DNA from: SXOA01 sp964444865
Lineage (GTDB): Bacteria; Planctomycetota; Planctomycetia; Pirellulales; Pirellulaceae
DNA: 28,162 nucleotides
Direction: 5' to 3'
Assembly: GCA_964444865.1 (NCBI GenBank)
Contig: CAYUJE010000032.1
Coordinates: 1-28,162, forward strand
The position numbers were made by a program, and so were the translations under genes. Of the stretch, positions 1-8,114 are shown piece after piece. The notes below the pieces were generated by a model. It saw nothing but the letters and a program-made list of their open reading frames with translations, did no database searches and was not told the DNA's origin. Position 1 is the stretch's first letter; each line of letters begins with the position of its first letter.

Positions 1-396
1 AAATACCGCTCGGAGCAGGACTTTCGCAACGATTTGGAAAATCAGGCCTGGCAAGTTTGGGCCGTAGCCACGCATCGCGTTCCGCAGACCAACGAAGCCC
101 AGGCCCTGGCGGACCGATTCAACAACCACGGACGTGAGTACATTCGCTTCGTGACCACGCCGGGCATCGAACCGACCAATAACCTGGCAGAGCAGGCAAT
201 TCACTTTGTCGTGACTGACCGTCGCGTGACCCAAGGCAGTCGCAGCCCCAAGGGACGCAATTGGCTGGAACGCATCTGGACGGCCATCGCTACTTGCACC
301 CAGCACGATCAAAGCGTCTTTGACTTCCTGCACCAATCCGTGAAAGCTCTCTTTGGCGACCAGCCAGCCCCGTCGCTCCTCTTCGGCGCTTCTTGA
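1..396 (+). CDS. IS66 family transposase, C-terminal part (cut by window start)
   Basis: The frame is open from base 1 to the TGA at 394-396, so the gene enters from the left and only about 131 residues are visible. They carry the IS66 transposase C-terminal signature: a TNNLAEQAIHFVVTDRRV block, then a TQGSRSPKGR block, then ERIWTAIATC and a terminal QPAPSLL. In this family the block contains the last acidic residue of the DDE catalytic triad (the E of NNLAEQAI). The enzyme would catalyse cut-and-paste movement of its own element. The accessory IS66 genes and the left end lie outside the window, so I cannot tell whether the element is complete. Family call is firm; activity is unknown. Confidence 0.9.
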   Translation, partial: KYRSEQDFRNDLENQAWQVWAVATHRVPQTNEAQALADRFNNHGREYIRFVTTPGIEPTNNLAEQAIHFVVTDRRVTQGSRSPKGRNWLERIWTAIATCTQHDQSVFDFLHQSVKALFGDQPAPSLLFGAS

Positions 397-492
397 GCCA
401 CCTCGCCTGGTCCTCGGATGCCCAACCTCACGCCTTCACGTAACCCGCCGCCACCGCTCCACCCCCAGAGGGTAAAATGCTGTGAACGGCTA
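397..492 (+). mobile_element. Probable right-hand end of the IS66 element
   Basis: This is the stretch between the transposase stop and the point where similarity to a RelE/ParE-type protein begins. It ends in GTGAACGGCTAC (482-493), which resembles the terminal bases I recall for IS66-type inverted repeats. The left end is outside the window, so neither the inverted repeat nor a target duplication can be confirmed. The exact boundary is an inference. Confidence 0.4.
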
Positions 493-678
493 CGACTGGA
501 GAAAGAGGGGGATTCCTACGCACTTGCTCCGGAAAGCAAGCACTTTCCTAATGAGGTGCGGCAGATCCTCTTCAAGACCCGCAAAGGACGAAACTATCGA
601 ATTCTATATGCGATTTTCGATTCTCGAATCGTTGTGTTGCACGTGCGTGGTCCTGGGCAGGAGTTGGTAAGACCATAG
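493..678 (+). pseudogene. RelE/ParE-type toxin fragment, N-terminal half missing
   Basis: The frame encodes RLEKEGDSYALAPES, then NEVRQILF, then NYRILYAIFDSRIVVLHVRG, and stops at 676-678. This matches the C-terminal half of the RelE/ParE toxin family (ALAPE, then EIRQLLF, YRILFTI and VLHVRHG blocks). Full-length members have about 45 more residues at the N-terminus, with two helices. Upstream of base 493 the same frame stays open but reads proline-rich sequence unlike the family, so an ATG-initiated 86-residue frame from 418 is probably fortuitous. In the last motif the usual RHG is RGP. No antitoxin gene is visible beside it. I read it as a remnant truncated by the IS66 insertion, probably without function. 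Confidence 0.6.
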
Positions 679-747
679 TCGACTCTGAAGTTCGTTGTTC
701 TAATTCTGCAGGACTTCGACTTCACCAAGTCTTAGCTCTGACAATTG

Positions 748-1710
748 CTACTCATACAGCGCCACGCACTTCTCCAGCCGGGATCCTTTCTCATCGGCCA
801 GTGCGTATTGCTTGGGGCCGTGCATGGTGACTCCGGCGTGGCGGCCGTCTTTGGCGAGCAGATAGAGCCAAAGGTTGAATTTGGGGCGACCTTGGGAATC
901 GAGCTGGTCGGGGCGGGTTTTGGCGGCGATGCGGCGGAGGAGATCCAGGCCGGCTTGCTCGGGGGAGAGGCCGCCTCGCATCAGTTCAACGGCCGCAAAG
1001 GAGGTGACGTTTTCCAGATTAGCTTCCCCGTGGCCGATGCTGCCGCAGGAGCCGATGTCGTTGTCGGCGTAAAGGCCGGCACCGAGAATCGGCGAATCTC
1101 CGACTCGCCCCGGCAGCTTGAAGGCGTGGCCGCTGGTGCTGGTGCAGCAGGCGACATCTCCGGTCGGGCCGAGAGCCGAGACATGGACCGTGCCGATTTT
1201 GCCGTGCCCCGCCGGGCCGCGGAAATGGACCTCGAACCACTTCCGCACTTTCGCATCCACCGCCTCCGGCTGTGGGGCCCGCCAATCGTCAATCTGCGAC
1301 CGAGTCCGCTTCCAGTGGAGCCAGACTTGCCGGGCGTGCTCGGTCAGCAGATTCTCTTCCGGAAAGCCGTTGGCCCGTGCGAACTTGAGTGCCCCTTCGC
1401 CAACCAGCAACACGCGGTTGGTCTGTTCCATGAGTAGGCGCGCGACCCGCGACGGATGCCGCACCCATTGGAGGGCAGCGACTCCGGCTCCGCGATGGGT
1501 CTTGCCGTCCATCACAGCCGCATCGAGTTCGACAACCCCTTCCTCGTTCGGAATGCCGCCATACCCCACCGTCGTTTCCTCGGGGTCATCCTCGATGAGC
1601 CCCACCCCTTCCACGACGGCATCAAGCGGCAGCACTCCCGCCCGCAGCCGCTCGAAGGCTCTCTGTGCAGCGGCCAGTCCATTGTGCGAGGCGATGACTT
1701 TCATGAGCAT
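748..1710 (-). CDS. N(4)-(beta-N-acetylglucosaminyl)-L-asparaginase family Ntn hydrolase
   Basis: A 320-residue protein of the glycosylasparaginase / isoaspartyl peptidase family, which hydrolyses the amide bond linking a glycan or peptide to asparagine after self-cleavage into two chains. Visible landmarks are DAVVEGV near residue 30, VGYGGIPNEEGVVELDAAVMDG at 48-69, the nucleophile region GTVHVSAL with T174, TSTSGHAFK, and PGRVGDSPILGAG. T174 sits 16 residues before the TSTSG block, as the nucleophilic threonine does in characterised members, but the preceding residue is Gly, not the usual Asp. No signal peptide is seen, so it is probably cytoplasmic. Two in-frame ATGs lie at 1710 and 1704. 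It diverges from the MOSC gene with only 35 bp between starts. Confidence 0.88.
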   Translation of the reverse strand: MLMKVIASHNGLAAAQRAFERLRAGVLPLDAVVEGVGLIEDDPEETTVGYGGIPNEEGVVELDAAVMDGKTHRGAGVAALQWVRHPSRVARLLMEQTNRVLLVGEGALKFARANGFPEENLLTEHARQVWLHWKRTRSQIDDWRAPQPEAVDAKVRKWFEVHFRGPAGHGKIGTVHVSALGPTGDVACCTSTSGHAFKLPGRVGDSPILGAGLYADNDIGSCGSIGHGEANLENVTSFAAVELMRGGLSPEQAGLDLLRRIAAKTRPDQLDSQGRPKFNLWLYLLAKDGRHAGVTMHGPKQYALADEKGSRLEKCVALYE

Positions 1711-1733
1711 TCCGGTTGCAGTAAGTTGAGAGG

Positions 1734-1739
1734 AAGGAG
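1734..1739 (+). promoter_or_regulatory. Ribosome binding site of the MOSC gene
   Basis: AAGGAG lies 6 bases before the ATG at 1746, which selects that codon over the ATG directly after it at 1749. Confidence 0.7.
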
Positions 1740-1745
1740 CAACCC

Positions 1746-2231
1746 ATGATGAACATTCCCCCGTTTCACGGCAAGCTGCTGGCCATCGGCATCGCGGCGG
1801 AGAAGGAACTGCCGCTCACGTCGGTCGATTCGATCGCGGCAATGGCCGGTCGCGGGCTGACCGGAGACCGCTACGCGGAAGGGAAAGGGGTGGGACAGCA
1901 CGGCCCCGCTAAGCCGGAGCAAGAAGTGACGCTGATCGAGCAGGAAGCAATCACCGGAGCCGGTCAGGAATACAAGCTCGCCTTCACGCATCTCGATACT
2001 CGTCGGAACCTGTTGACCGAAGGAGTGCCCCTCAATCACCTGGTGGGGAGGACCTTCCGCGTGGGCGAAGTCCTACTGCGGGGAATCGAACTCTGCGAGC
2101 CGTGCGGCCACCTGGAAAAACTGACCTGCGCCGGCATCAAGCGGTCCCTCATCCACCGCGGTGGATTGCGAGCCCAAATCGTTCGGAGCGGCACCATTCG
2201 CGTGGGGGATACGGTACTGCCGGGTGAATGA
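1746..2231 (+). CDS. MOSC domain-containing protein
   Basis: A 161-residue single-domain MOSC protein. The MOSC (molybdenum cofactor sulfurase C-terminal) fold handles molybdenum cofactor or sulfur/N-hydroxylated substrates in several enzymes. Seen here are the GLTGDRY block at 37-43, VTLIEQEAI at 61-69, TRRNLLTEG at 85-93, GEVLLRGIELCEPC at 107-120 with the conserved C120, and a terminal RSGTIRVGD hairpin. The length fits stand-alone small MOSC proteins rather than the large mARC/YcbX type, which carry an extra N-terminal domain. No signal peptide. A clear Shine-Dalgarno precedes the first ATG. The substrate cannot be deduced. The neighbour asparaginase is divergent, so they may share a control region but not a transcript. 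Confidence 0.85.
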   Translation: MMNIPPFHGKLLAIGIAAEKELPLTSVDSIAAMAGRGLTGDRYAEGKGVGQHGPAKPEQEVTLIEQEAITGAGQEYKLAFTHLDTRRNLLTEGVPLNHLVGRTFRVGEVLLRGIELCEPCGHLEKLTCAGIKRSLIHRGGLRAQIVRSGTIRVGDTVLPGE

Positions 2232-2550
2232 ACGCCGTCCGCACGAGCCTGTTGCTCTCTGCCGGTTATGCGGCTTGTGCGAGTTGGATAAACTTCACGG
2301 GGCGTAAACATGCCACGGGGAACCGCGGGAGGAGTGCCGGCGTAGGAGCATTATCCTAGAGTTCTCCGTCCGGCCCATGGATGTATCTGGCCGGCCAGTT
2401 CCCCTCGCCCGTTCCGGGCATTTGGTGAAATCTCCCCGTTGAATTCGCGCGGCCGATGAAGGTGCCTCGCTATTGCCGCTCGGCCCTGCGCTTCCCATGG
2501 CGCGGGGCCGGAATTGCTCGGAACCAAGACCTTTTGCCAAGGCCGTTCCG

Positions 2551-4983
2551 ATGCCGCGCGCCGGTCACTCCCAGTTCCAATCTCGCACTCCCTTCGAAGC
2601 CTTTGAAGAGCGGCTGGCGCTGACCGCTCAGGCGCTGACGGCGCTGGAACTTCCCGTCGTGGAGACCCACGAGCTGGTCACGGAAAACGCCGCTGCGCTG
2701 CCGATGATGGACCAGCCGATAGTTCCCCATGCGGCCAGCAGCGCCGCGAGCATGGCCGGGGGGCACGGCTGGACGGAGGTGGCTTACGCGCGGAGCGAAT
2801 TCGGACTGAGCGGCGCGGGGCAGACGGTCGTCGTGATTGATAGCGGAATTGCGTATGACCATGTGGCACTGGGCAATGGATTTGGGGCGGGGGCGCGAGT
2901 GGCGGGAGGCTGGGACTTTGCCGAGAACGACGCCAACCCTTATGACGACGGGCCGGCCGGATTCCACGGCACGCACGTGGCTGGCATCATTGGCTCAAGC
3001 GATAAGAAATACACGGGCGTGGCACCCGGAGTGGACCTGGTGGCGCTGCGAGTTTTTACCGACCAGGGGGCCGGCAACTTTAGTTATGTGGAACAGGCCC
3101 TGCAGTGGGTGCATAACCACCAGAGCGATTTCGCCAATCCGATCACGACGGTGAACCTGTCGCTCGGCACGACTTGGAATGCGGAGAGTGTGCCTAACTG
3201 GAGCACTATTGAGGACGAACTGCAAACGCTCAGTAACGACGGTATCTTCATCTCGGTGTCGGCTGGGAACTCGTTCAAGACCTACGGCACGCCGGGGCTG
3301 AGCTATCCCGCCGCCAGCCCGTACGTGGTGCCGGTCGCCAGCGTGAATGCCAGTGGCAATCTTTCCGCTTTCAGCCAGCGCGACAGCCGCGTGATTGCCG
3401 CCCCGGGGGAGCGGATCATGAGCACCGTGCCGGACTATTACTTGGGCGCGGATGGAGTGAATAACGATTTCAGCGCCGCATCCGGCACGAGCATGGCCGC
3501 GCCGTATGTGGCCGGGGCAAGTGTGCTTATTCGCGAGGCGCTCGGCGACCTCGGCCAGACGAATGTCAATCAGCAGGTGATCTATGACATCCTGCGAAAT
3601 ACAGCCGATGTGATTTTCGACGCGGCCACAAGTGCCAACTATCGGCGGCTGAATCTGCAAAAGGCGCTCGACTCCATCGTCGGGGCCGACGACTTCGGCA
3701 GCACGGCAGCCACTGCGGAGAAACTAGGAGCGCTCAGCCAGAAACTCGTGGTCAGCGGAACCATCGGCCGCCTGTCCGACCAGGACTTCTTCACGTTCAC
3801 CGCCAGTCAAAGCGGCAGTGTGACCATCGCCGCAGAGACCACTGGGAAGATGGCAACGAACTGGCAACTCCAGGCGGGCGCGGCCACAAGCGGCGGCAAG
3901 GTTACGATGAACGTGGTGGCCGGCGAAAGTTATACGGTGGGACTCGGTACAAAGGGAGGTATCGGCAAGTACACGCTGAATGTCGAGTTCGTCGCGCCGC
4001 CGGGAAACCCGGTTACTCCGACAAACCCAGGATCTCCGACCAATCCTGGAACACCAACGAATCCTCCGCCACCCGGTCTTGGTAATAACGTGGAGGTCTT
4101 TGGGACCGAAGGGAACGATGTTTTCACCTGGACGGCCGCGACTCCTGTGTCCCCTTTTCAAACGTATACGGTCAACGGCGTTTCCTACACCGCGGCGGCT
4201 AGTGCCCGGGTAGTCTTTCACGGCGGGGGCGGGGAGGACAGCATCACGCTCATCGGCGGAGAAGGAGCAGAGTCCATCACCATGCGACCGGGCATGGTAC
4301 GGCTCTCCAGTGCGACTTACATTGTCTCTGCCGATTCTGTGGAGAACACCCGCGTCGTCGGAGACTATCGCGACACAGCCTATCTCTACGACTCCGCCGG
4401 AAATGACACCTTTGAAGCCGGCACTGCGACCGCCACGCTGAAGGGAAGCGGCTATTGCCAGGTCGTGGAAGGCTTTGGCAACGTGACGGCCTACGCCAGC
4501 GGCGGACACGACATGGCGACGCTCTACGACTCGGTCGGTAATGACACTTTCATCGCCGACCCGCAGTCGGCCAGCCTCCGCGGCAACGGGTTCGCGAACT
4601 ATGCCAGGTCGTTTGATGCCGTCCGGGCCTACGCCGTCGCTGGCGGCCACGATACCGCAACCCTCACGGGGTCCAGCGGCAACGACCTGCTCACCACGCG
4701 CGGCACGCTCCGCCTACTCACCGGCAGCGGGTTCTCGATTCAGGCGGGAGGCTTCGAAACAGCCACCATCTCCGGCACAAGCGGCATCGACCGGGCCGAA
4801 TTCAACGACCTCGGCAAAGAGGATCTATTCTACGGACGCCAGAACGTCGGCCGTCTCACCGCCGCGGCTGTCGCCACCGAAGTCATCGACTTCAACCTGG
4901 CCATCGCCATCAGCCGCACGGGGCAAAAGGCAAAGTCAGACGTGCAGGCAGTGGACTATCTGTTTCAGGAGATGGGGGGCTGA
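2551..4983 (+). CDS. Secreted subtilisin-like serine peptidase (S8) with PPC-like domain and C-terminal repeats
   Basis: Numbered from the ATG at 2551 (810 residues). A planctomycete LEPRxLL-like motif, FEAFEERLAL, lies at 15-24 and is the main reason for this start; the frame is also open from a TTG at 2473 and an ATG at 2497. The S8 catalytic residues are all present: D97 in VVVIDSG, H139 in HGTHVAG, N240 in SVSAGN and S314 in SGTSMAAP. A pre-peptidase C-terminal (PPC)-like beta domain follows at about 380-481, then a Pro/Thr/Asn linker at about 482-511. The rest holds repeats built on DTAxLYDSxGNDTF, beginning near 607, 654, 701 and 736. It is probably an exported surface or extracellular protease; no classical Sec signal is visible. 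It converges with the LRR gene, 29 bp between stops. Confidence 0.9.
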   Translation: MPRAGHSQFQSRTPFEAFEERLALTAQALTALELPVVETHELVTENAAALPMMDQPIVPHAASSAASMAGGHGWTEVAYARSEFGLSGAGQTVVVIDSGIAYDHVALGNGFGAGARVAGGWDFAENDANPYDDGPAGFHGTHVAGIIGSSDKKYTGVAPGVDLVALRVFTDQGAGNFSYVEQALQWVHNHQSDFANPITTVNLSLGTTWNAESVPNWSTIEDELQTLSNDGIFISVSAGNSFKTYGTPGLSYPAASPYVVPVASVNASGNLSAFSQRDSRVIAAPGERIMSTVPDYYLGADGVNNDFSAASGTSMAAPYVAGASVLIREALGDLGQTNVNQQVIYDILRNTADVIFDAATSANYRRLNLQKALDSIVGADDFGSTAATAEKLGALSQKLVVSGTIGRLSDQDFFTFTASQSGSVTIAAETTGKMATNWQLQAGAATSGGKVTMNVVAGESYTVGLGTKGGIGKYTLNVEFVAPPGNPVTPTNPGSPTNPGTPTNPPPPGLGNNVEVFGTEGNDVFTWTAATPVSPFQTYTVNGVSYTAAASARVVFHGGGGEDSITLIGGEGAESITMRPGMVRLSSATYIVSADSVENTRVVGDYRDTAYLYDSAGNDTFEAGTATATLKGSGYCQVVEGFGNVTAYASGGHDMATLYDSVGNDTFIADPQSASLRGNGFANYARSFDAVRAYAVAGGHDTATLTGSSGNDLLTTRGTLRLLTGSGFSIQAGGFETATISGTSGIDRAEFNDLGKEDLFYGRQNVGRLTAAAVATEVIDFNLAIAISRTGQKAKSDVQAVDYLFQEMGG

Positions 4984-5012
4984 GCATGTGTCCGGAGCTG
5001 GCATCATGCCGC

Positions 5013-6266
5013 TCAGGGCTTGCTCAATTGCTGCTGCCGCTTCGCCAAAACGGATGGAGGCAGCGGATAGGTCGTCATGCCCGGGTGAAGGGCGCAAAGT
5101 TCCTCAAGTTCCGTTTCCGAGACCTTGGTGCCGTTCACGGATAGCGATGTCAATTTCGGCAGTTCGCGCAAGGCTCGAATTCCCGCGTCCGTTACCGCCG
5201 TCTCATCGAGTTCGATGGTCTTCAATTTGCGGAGCTTGGCCACCGCGACCATTCCGGCATCCGTGACCTTGGTGGAGGCCAAGCCCAAAAACTCCAAGTC
5301 ATGAAGATTCTCGATTTCGGCGATGCCCACGTCGCCAATGACCGTTTTGGACAGTCCGAGCGAGCGCAAGTTCTCAAAACGTTTCAACTCGGCCGCTCCC
5401 GTGTCCGTGATTGCCGCCCCTTGCAGTTCCAAGGATTTGAGCGACATGAGCGGCCCGAGTACCTGAAGGCATTCGTCCGTTAATCCGGTTCCCGAAAGTC
5501 CGAGCGTTTCCAATTTCGAAAGAGCCGAGAGGTTCTCGAACTCCGCGGGCGTCAGCTTGATCCCATCCAGCTCCAGCCGCTTGAGCTTGCTGAGTTGGCA
5601 GAGAGGTTTGACAACGCGGCCGGTCAGCTTTGGATTGTTGTGGAGGAGCACGCTTTCCAGATTCTCGAGATTGGCGAGCTGCGACACACCCTCGTCGGTG
5701 ATTCGCGAGCACTTGTAAAGCCACACCGACTTGAGCTGCTTCATCTCGGCAATCTTGAGGAGTCCTGCATCGGAGATCTGCCCCAGGGAGAGCGAGACTT
5801 TTTCCAACCGCGGCATCGTCGCCAATATAGTTAGGCCCGCGTCTCTCACCAATGTCTGATCAAGGGTAATCGACTCGAGGCTGGCATGACCCTGGAGCGT
5901 TTGCAACCCACTGTCGGAAATCCGCACGTTTGCCAAAACCAGGCCGGTCATGGGAACATCCGCCAAGAGTTTCAAATCCTCATTGGCAACTCGGCTTCTG
6001 GGTGAACTGAAAAACAGAGTACCCAGCCGGCGATGCTTCTTGAGCAAGGGAACGTGTTCGGGGACGAGTTGATCCAGATGCAAGTTGATCCGGCCAGTCA
6101 AACGATCACGGGTGAAACCGACGCGGCTTCCCGCCACAACGACCGGATCTGGCAGGGGCTCCAGAAGGTCCCTGCCGAGTCCTGAATCCCAGGCGAATCC
6201 GGGGAGAGCACCTGCCAGGATGATTGTCAGCGCGATCAAGATTCGGATGAGAGAGAAATTGTTCAT
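5013..6266 (-). CDS. Secreted leucine-rich repeat protein
   Basis: A 417-residue protein with a Sec signal peptide: hydrophobic core at 7-20 and a likely cleavage after GFA at residue 25. From about residue 95 to 395 it consists of around a dozen LRRs of about 24 residues, of the cysteine-free RI-like kind, with repeated cores such as LESITLDQTLVRDAGL, LKSLELQGAAITDTGA and LEFLGLASTKVTDAGM. The recurring TDAG after the variable strand is typical of LRR proteins abundant in planctomycetes. There is no enzymatic domain, membrane anchor or sorting motif, so a protein-binding role outside the cytoplasm is all that can be inferred. It lies downstream of glgA on the same strand, separated by 126 bp with a hairpin. 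The start is supported by its ribosome binding site. Confidence 0.85.
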   Translation of the reverse strand: MNNFSLIRILIALTIILAGALPGFAWDSGLGRDLLEPLPDPVVVAGSRVGFTRDRLTGRINLHLDQLVPEHVPLLKKHRRLGTLFFSSPRSRVANEDLKLLADVPMTGLVLANVRISDSGLQTLQGHASLESITLDQTLVRDAGLTILATMPRLEKVSLSLGQISDAGLLKIAEMKQLKSVWLYKCSRITDEGVSQLANLENLESVLLHNNPKLTGRVVKPLCQLSKLKRLELDGIKLTPAEFENLSALSKLETLGLSGTGLTDECLQVLGPLMSLKSLELQGAAITDTGAAELKRFENLRSLGLSKTVIGDVGIAEIENLHDLEFLGLASTKVTDAGMVAVAKLRKLKTIELDETAVTDAGIRALRELPKLTSLSVNGTKVSETELEELCALHPGMTTYPLPPSVLAKRQQQLSKP

Positions 6267-6273
6267 CGCAATG

Positions 6274-6280
6274 CTCCTTC
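6274..6280 (-). promoter_or_regulatory. Ribosome binding site of the LRR gene
   Basis: On the minus strand GAAGGAG lies 7 bases before the ATG at 6266, fixing the start that yields the signal peptide. Confidence 0.7.
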
Positions 6281-6368
6281 AGGTGAGTGCTGCGATTACA
6301 GGACGACAGGACACAAGCTCTGCTTACCCATGATAGAGCAGCGGAAGTGCCAACGTCCAACTCTTTCT

Positions 6369-6389
6369 GGGCAGGCTGGAAGCCTACCC
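6369..6389 (-). repeat. Hairpin directly after the glgA stop (terminator or REP-like)
   Basis: Nine-base arms 6369-6377 and 6381-6389 pair at eight of nine positions around a three-base loop (TCC on the minus strand). The hairpin begins 3 bases after the glgA stop codon. No T tract follows, so a canonical intrinsic terminator is unlikely; a REP-like element or a 3'-end stabiliser is equally possible. The same 9-bp stem and triloop design recurs after the citrate synthase gene. Confidence 0.5.
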
Positions 6390-6392
6390 CAC

Positions 6393-7898
6393 TCACTTCC
6401 CCGCCATCAGCTTCGCTCGCGCTTCAGCGTGACGCTGATGGACGCGCTTGTAGAGGGAAACGTACTTCTCGGCGCTCTTGCGCCAAGACCAGTCCTGCTG
6501 CATGCAGGTTTCGACAAGCTTCTGCCAGACGTCTCTTCGATGGTGATAGATGGCGACGGCGGAGCTGAGTGCTCCTTCCAAAGCCTGGTGAGAATAGTCG
6601 TCGAACGCGAAGCCGGTCGCGGAGCCGCGGGCGATGTTTTCCTCGGTGGCCGGGGTGACCGTGTCCGCCAAGCCGCCGACGGAACGAACGACGGGAACGG
6701 TGCCGTAGCGGAGGCTATAGAGCTGATTCAGGCCGCAAGGTTCGTACTGGCTCGGCATCAGGAACATGTCGCTGGCCGCTTCGATCCGGTGGGCGAGTTG
6801 CTCGCTGAATTGCAGTCGGGCGGCCACTTTGTGCGGGGCCTCGCGACTCAGCCGGCCGAGCAATTCGTGATAGTGCGGCTCACCAGTGCCGAGGATAACC
6901 CACTGCGCGTCGGTCTCGCGGACCCAGCGTCCCATGACTTCCGCTACCAGGTCCCATCCCTTCTGATCCGCAAGCCGACCGACGAGACCCAAGAGCGGCG
7001 TCTCCGGCGATTGGGGTAGGCCAAGCTCCGCCTGCAGCGCGGCCTTGTTCGCCGCTTTTCCGGCTTGCCAGTTGCTCACATCGTATTGAGTCGGCAGATG
7101 CTTGTCCGTCGTGGGGTTCCAGATTTCACAGTCCACGCCGTTGACGATTCCCTCCAGCACGTCGGCTCGCCGCTGCAACACACCTTCCAGGCCGCAGCCC
7201 AATTCGGGCGTTTGAATTTCGTGGGCATACCGTTCGCTGACGGTCGAAATGCCGTCGGCAAACACCAGGGCGGTCTTGAGCAGATTGAGTTTGCCGTAGA
7301 ACTCCATCTGGTGCATGTTGAAATACTTCCAGTCCAGCCCGGTCACCAGCATGTCCCAATGCCAGAACAACCCCTGATAGGCCAGGTTGTGGATGGTCGT
7401 CAGCGATGCCACGTTTTCATAACCCTGGGCGTGGGGATATTCAATTTGCAGCAGCGCGGGAATGAGTCCTGTTTGCCAGTCGTGACAATGCACAACATCC
7501 ACGGCCAGCTTCAGCATGCGAATCGATTCCAGCACCGCCCGGCTGAAGAAGACGAACCGCTCGCAGTTGTCTTTGTAGTCTTCGCCCTTGTGCCGGTACA
7601 AATCGTCTCGGTCGAAGTAGTCGTCCTGTTCGACGAAGAAGATCGGTACGTTCGACCCCGGCAAGTTGCCGCGGAGCAGCCGCCCGCGGATGATCTTGTT
7701 CCCCATCGGGATATCGAACTTAAGGTTGAGCGGCTCCAGCGTATGGCCACTGTTCTTTACCTGCCGATAGAGGGGCATCACCACGGCGACGTTGTGCCCC
7801 AGCCGCGTCAATTCGACCGGCAACGCCCCGCAGACGTCGGCGAGACCGCCGGTCTTGGCAAAAGGAGCAACCTCGCTGCTGGCGAACAGAATATTCAA
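6393..7898 (-). CDS. glgA: Glycogen synthase, ADP-glucose dependent (GT5)
   Basis: Transfers glucose from ADP-glucose to the growing alpha-1,4-glucan in the cytoplasm. From the TTG at 7898 it is 501 residues, near the usual 480-500. The N-terminus reads LNILFASSEVAPFAKTGGL, with the ADP-glucose binding KTGGLADV. Further on are VHCHDWQTGLIP, GIVNGVDCEIWNP, the donor-site GLVGRLADQKGWDL and the C-terminal PSQYEPCGLNQLYSLRYGT, all GT5 hallmarks. The frame is also open from a GTG at 7940, but that would add 14 residues translated from a palindromic repeat; a GAGGA precedes the TTG. No other glycogen gene adjoins it. Upstream lies a REP-like repeat cluster. Confidence 0.95.
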   Translation of the reverse strand: MNILFASSEVAPFAKTGGLADVCGALPVELTRLGHNVAVVMPLYRQVKNSGHTLEPLNLKFDIPMGNKIIRGRLLRGNLPGSNVPIFFVEQDDYFDRDDLYRHKGEDYKDNCERFVFFSRAVLESIRMLKLAVDVVHCHDWQTGLIPALLQIEYPHAQGYENVASLTTIHNLAYQGLFWHWDMLVTGLDWKYFNMHQMEFYGKLNLLKTALVFADGISTVSERYAHEIQTPELGCGLEGVLQRRADVLEGIVNGVDCEIWNPTTDKHLPTQYDVSNWQAGKAANKAALQAELGLPQSPETPLLGLVGRLADQKGWDLVAEVMGRWVRETDAQWVILGTGEPHYHELLGRLSREAPHKVAARLQFSEQLAHRIEAASDMFLMPSQYEPCGLNQLYSLRYGTVPVVRSVGGLADTVTPATEENIARGSATGFAFDDYSHQALEGALSSAVAIYHHRRDVWQKLVETCMQQDWSWRKSAEKYVSLYKRVHQRHAEARAKLMAGK

Positions 7899-7913
7899 AG
7901 GGTCCTCAAATTC

Positions 7914-8021
7914 GTAGGATCGGACTCCAGTCCCGTCCACTGCACGAAGGATGGGATTCCAATCCCTTCCGATTTATTAAGCGTGTAATCTGCGACGGAC
8001 GGGACTGGAGCCCCATCCTAC
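7914..8021. repeat. Cluster of three REP-like palindromic repeats
   Basis: Two 30-bp arms, 7914-7943 and 7992-8021, are inverted copies matching at 25 of 30 positions. A third, degenerate copy in the direct orientation lies at about 7945-7969 and matches a consensus of the other two at about 21 of 25 positions. Each has its own small dyad of the form GGGACT-CC-AGTCCC. The cluster fills the space between the beta-helix gene and glgA and touches the 5' end of the longer possible glgA frame. The structure suggests mobile extragenic palindromes or a large stem in the glgA leader. Confidence 0.65.
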
Positions 8022-8114
8022 TCTTCCCACTCTCTCCACCTTGCGAAACTAGTTTATAACTCACAATTCACACCCCGGCCACCTGCACTGAGTGACCTTG
8101 CCCCCCTCACAACG

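Noticed and set aside
418..492. Start of the RelE/ParE frame at the ATG at 418
   Set aside because: The first 25 codons are proline-rich, unlike the family, and fall in the probable IS66 end, so they are unlikely to be a true N-terminus.
3724..4650. Minus-strand frame of 308 codons inside the subtilisin gene
   Set aside because: It is antisense to the PPC-like and repeat regions, whose periodic sequence keeps several frames open. No family resemblance.
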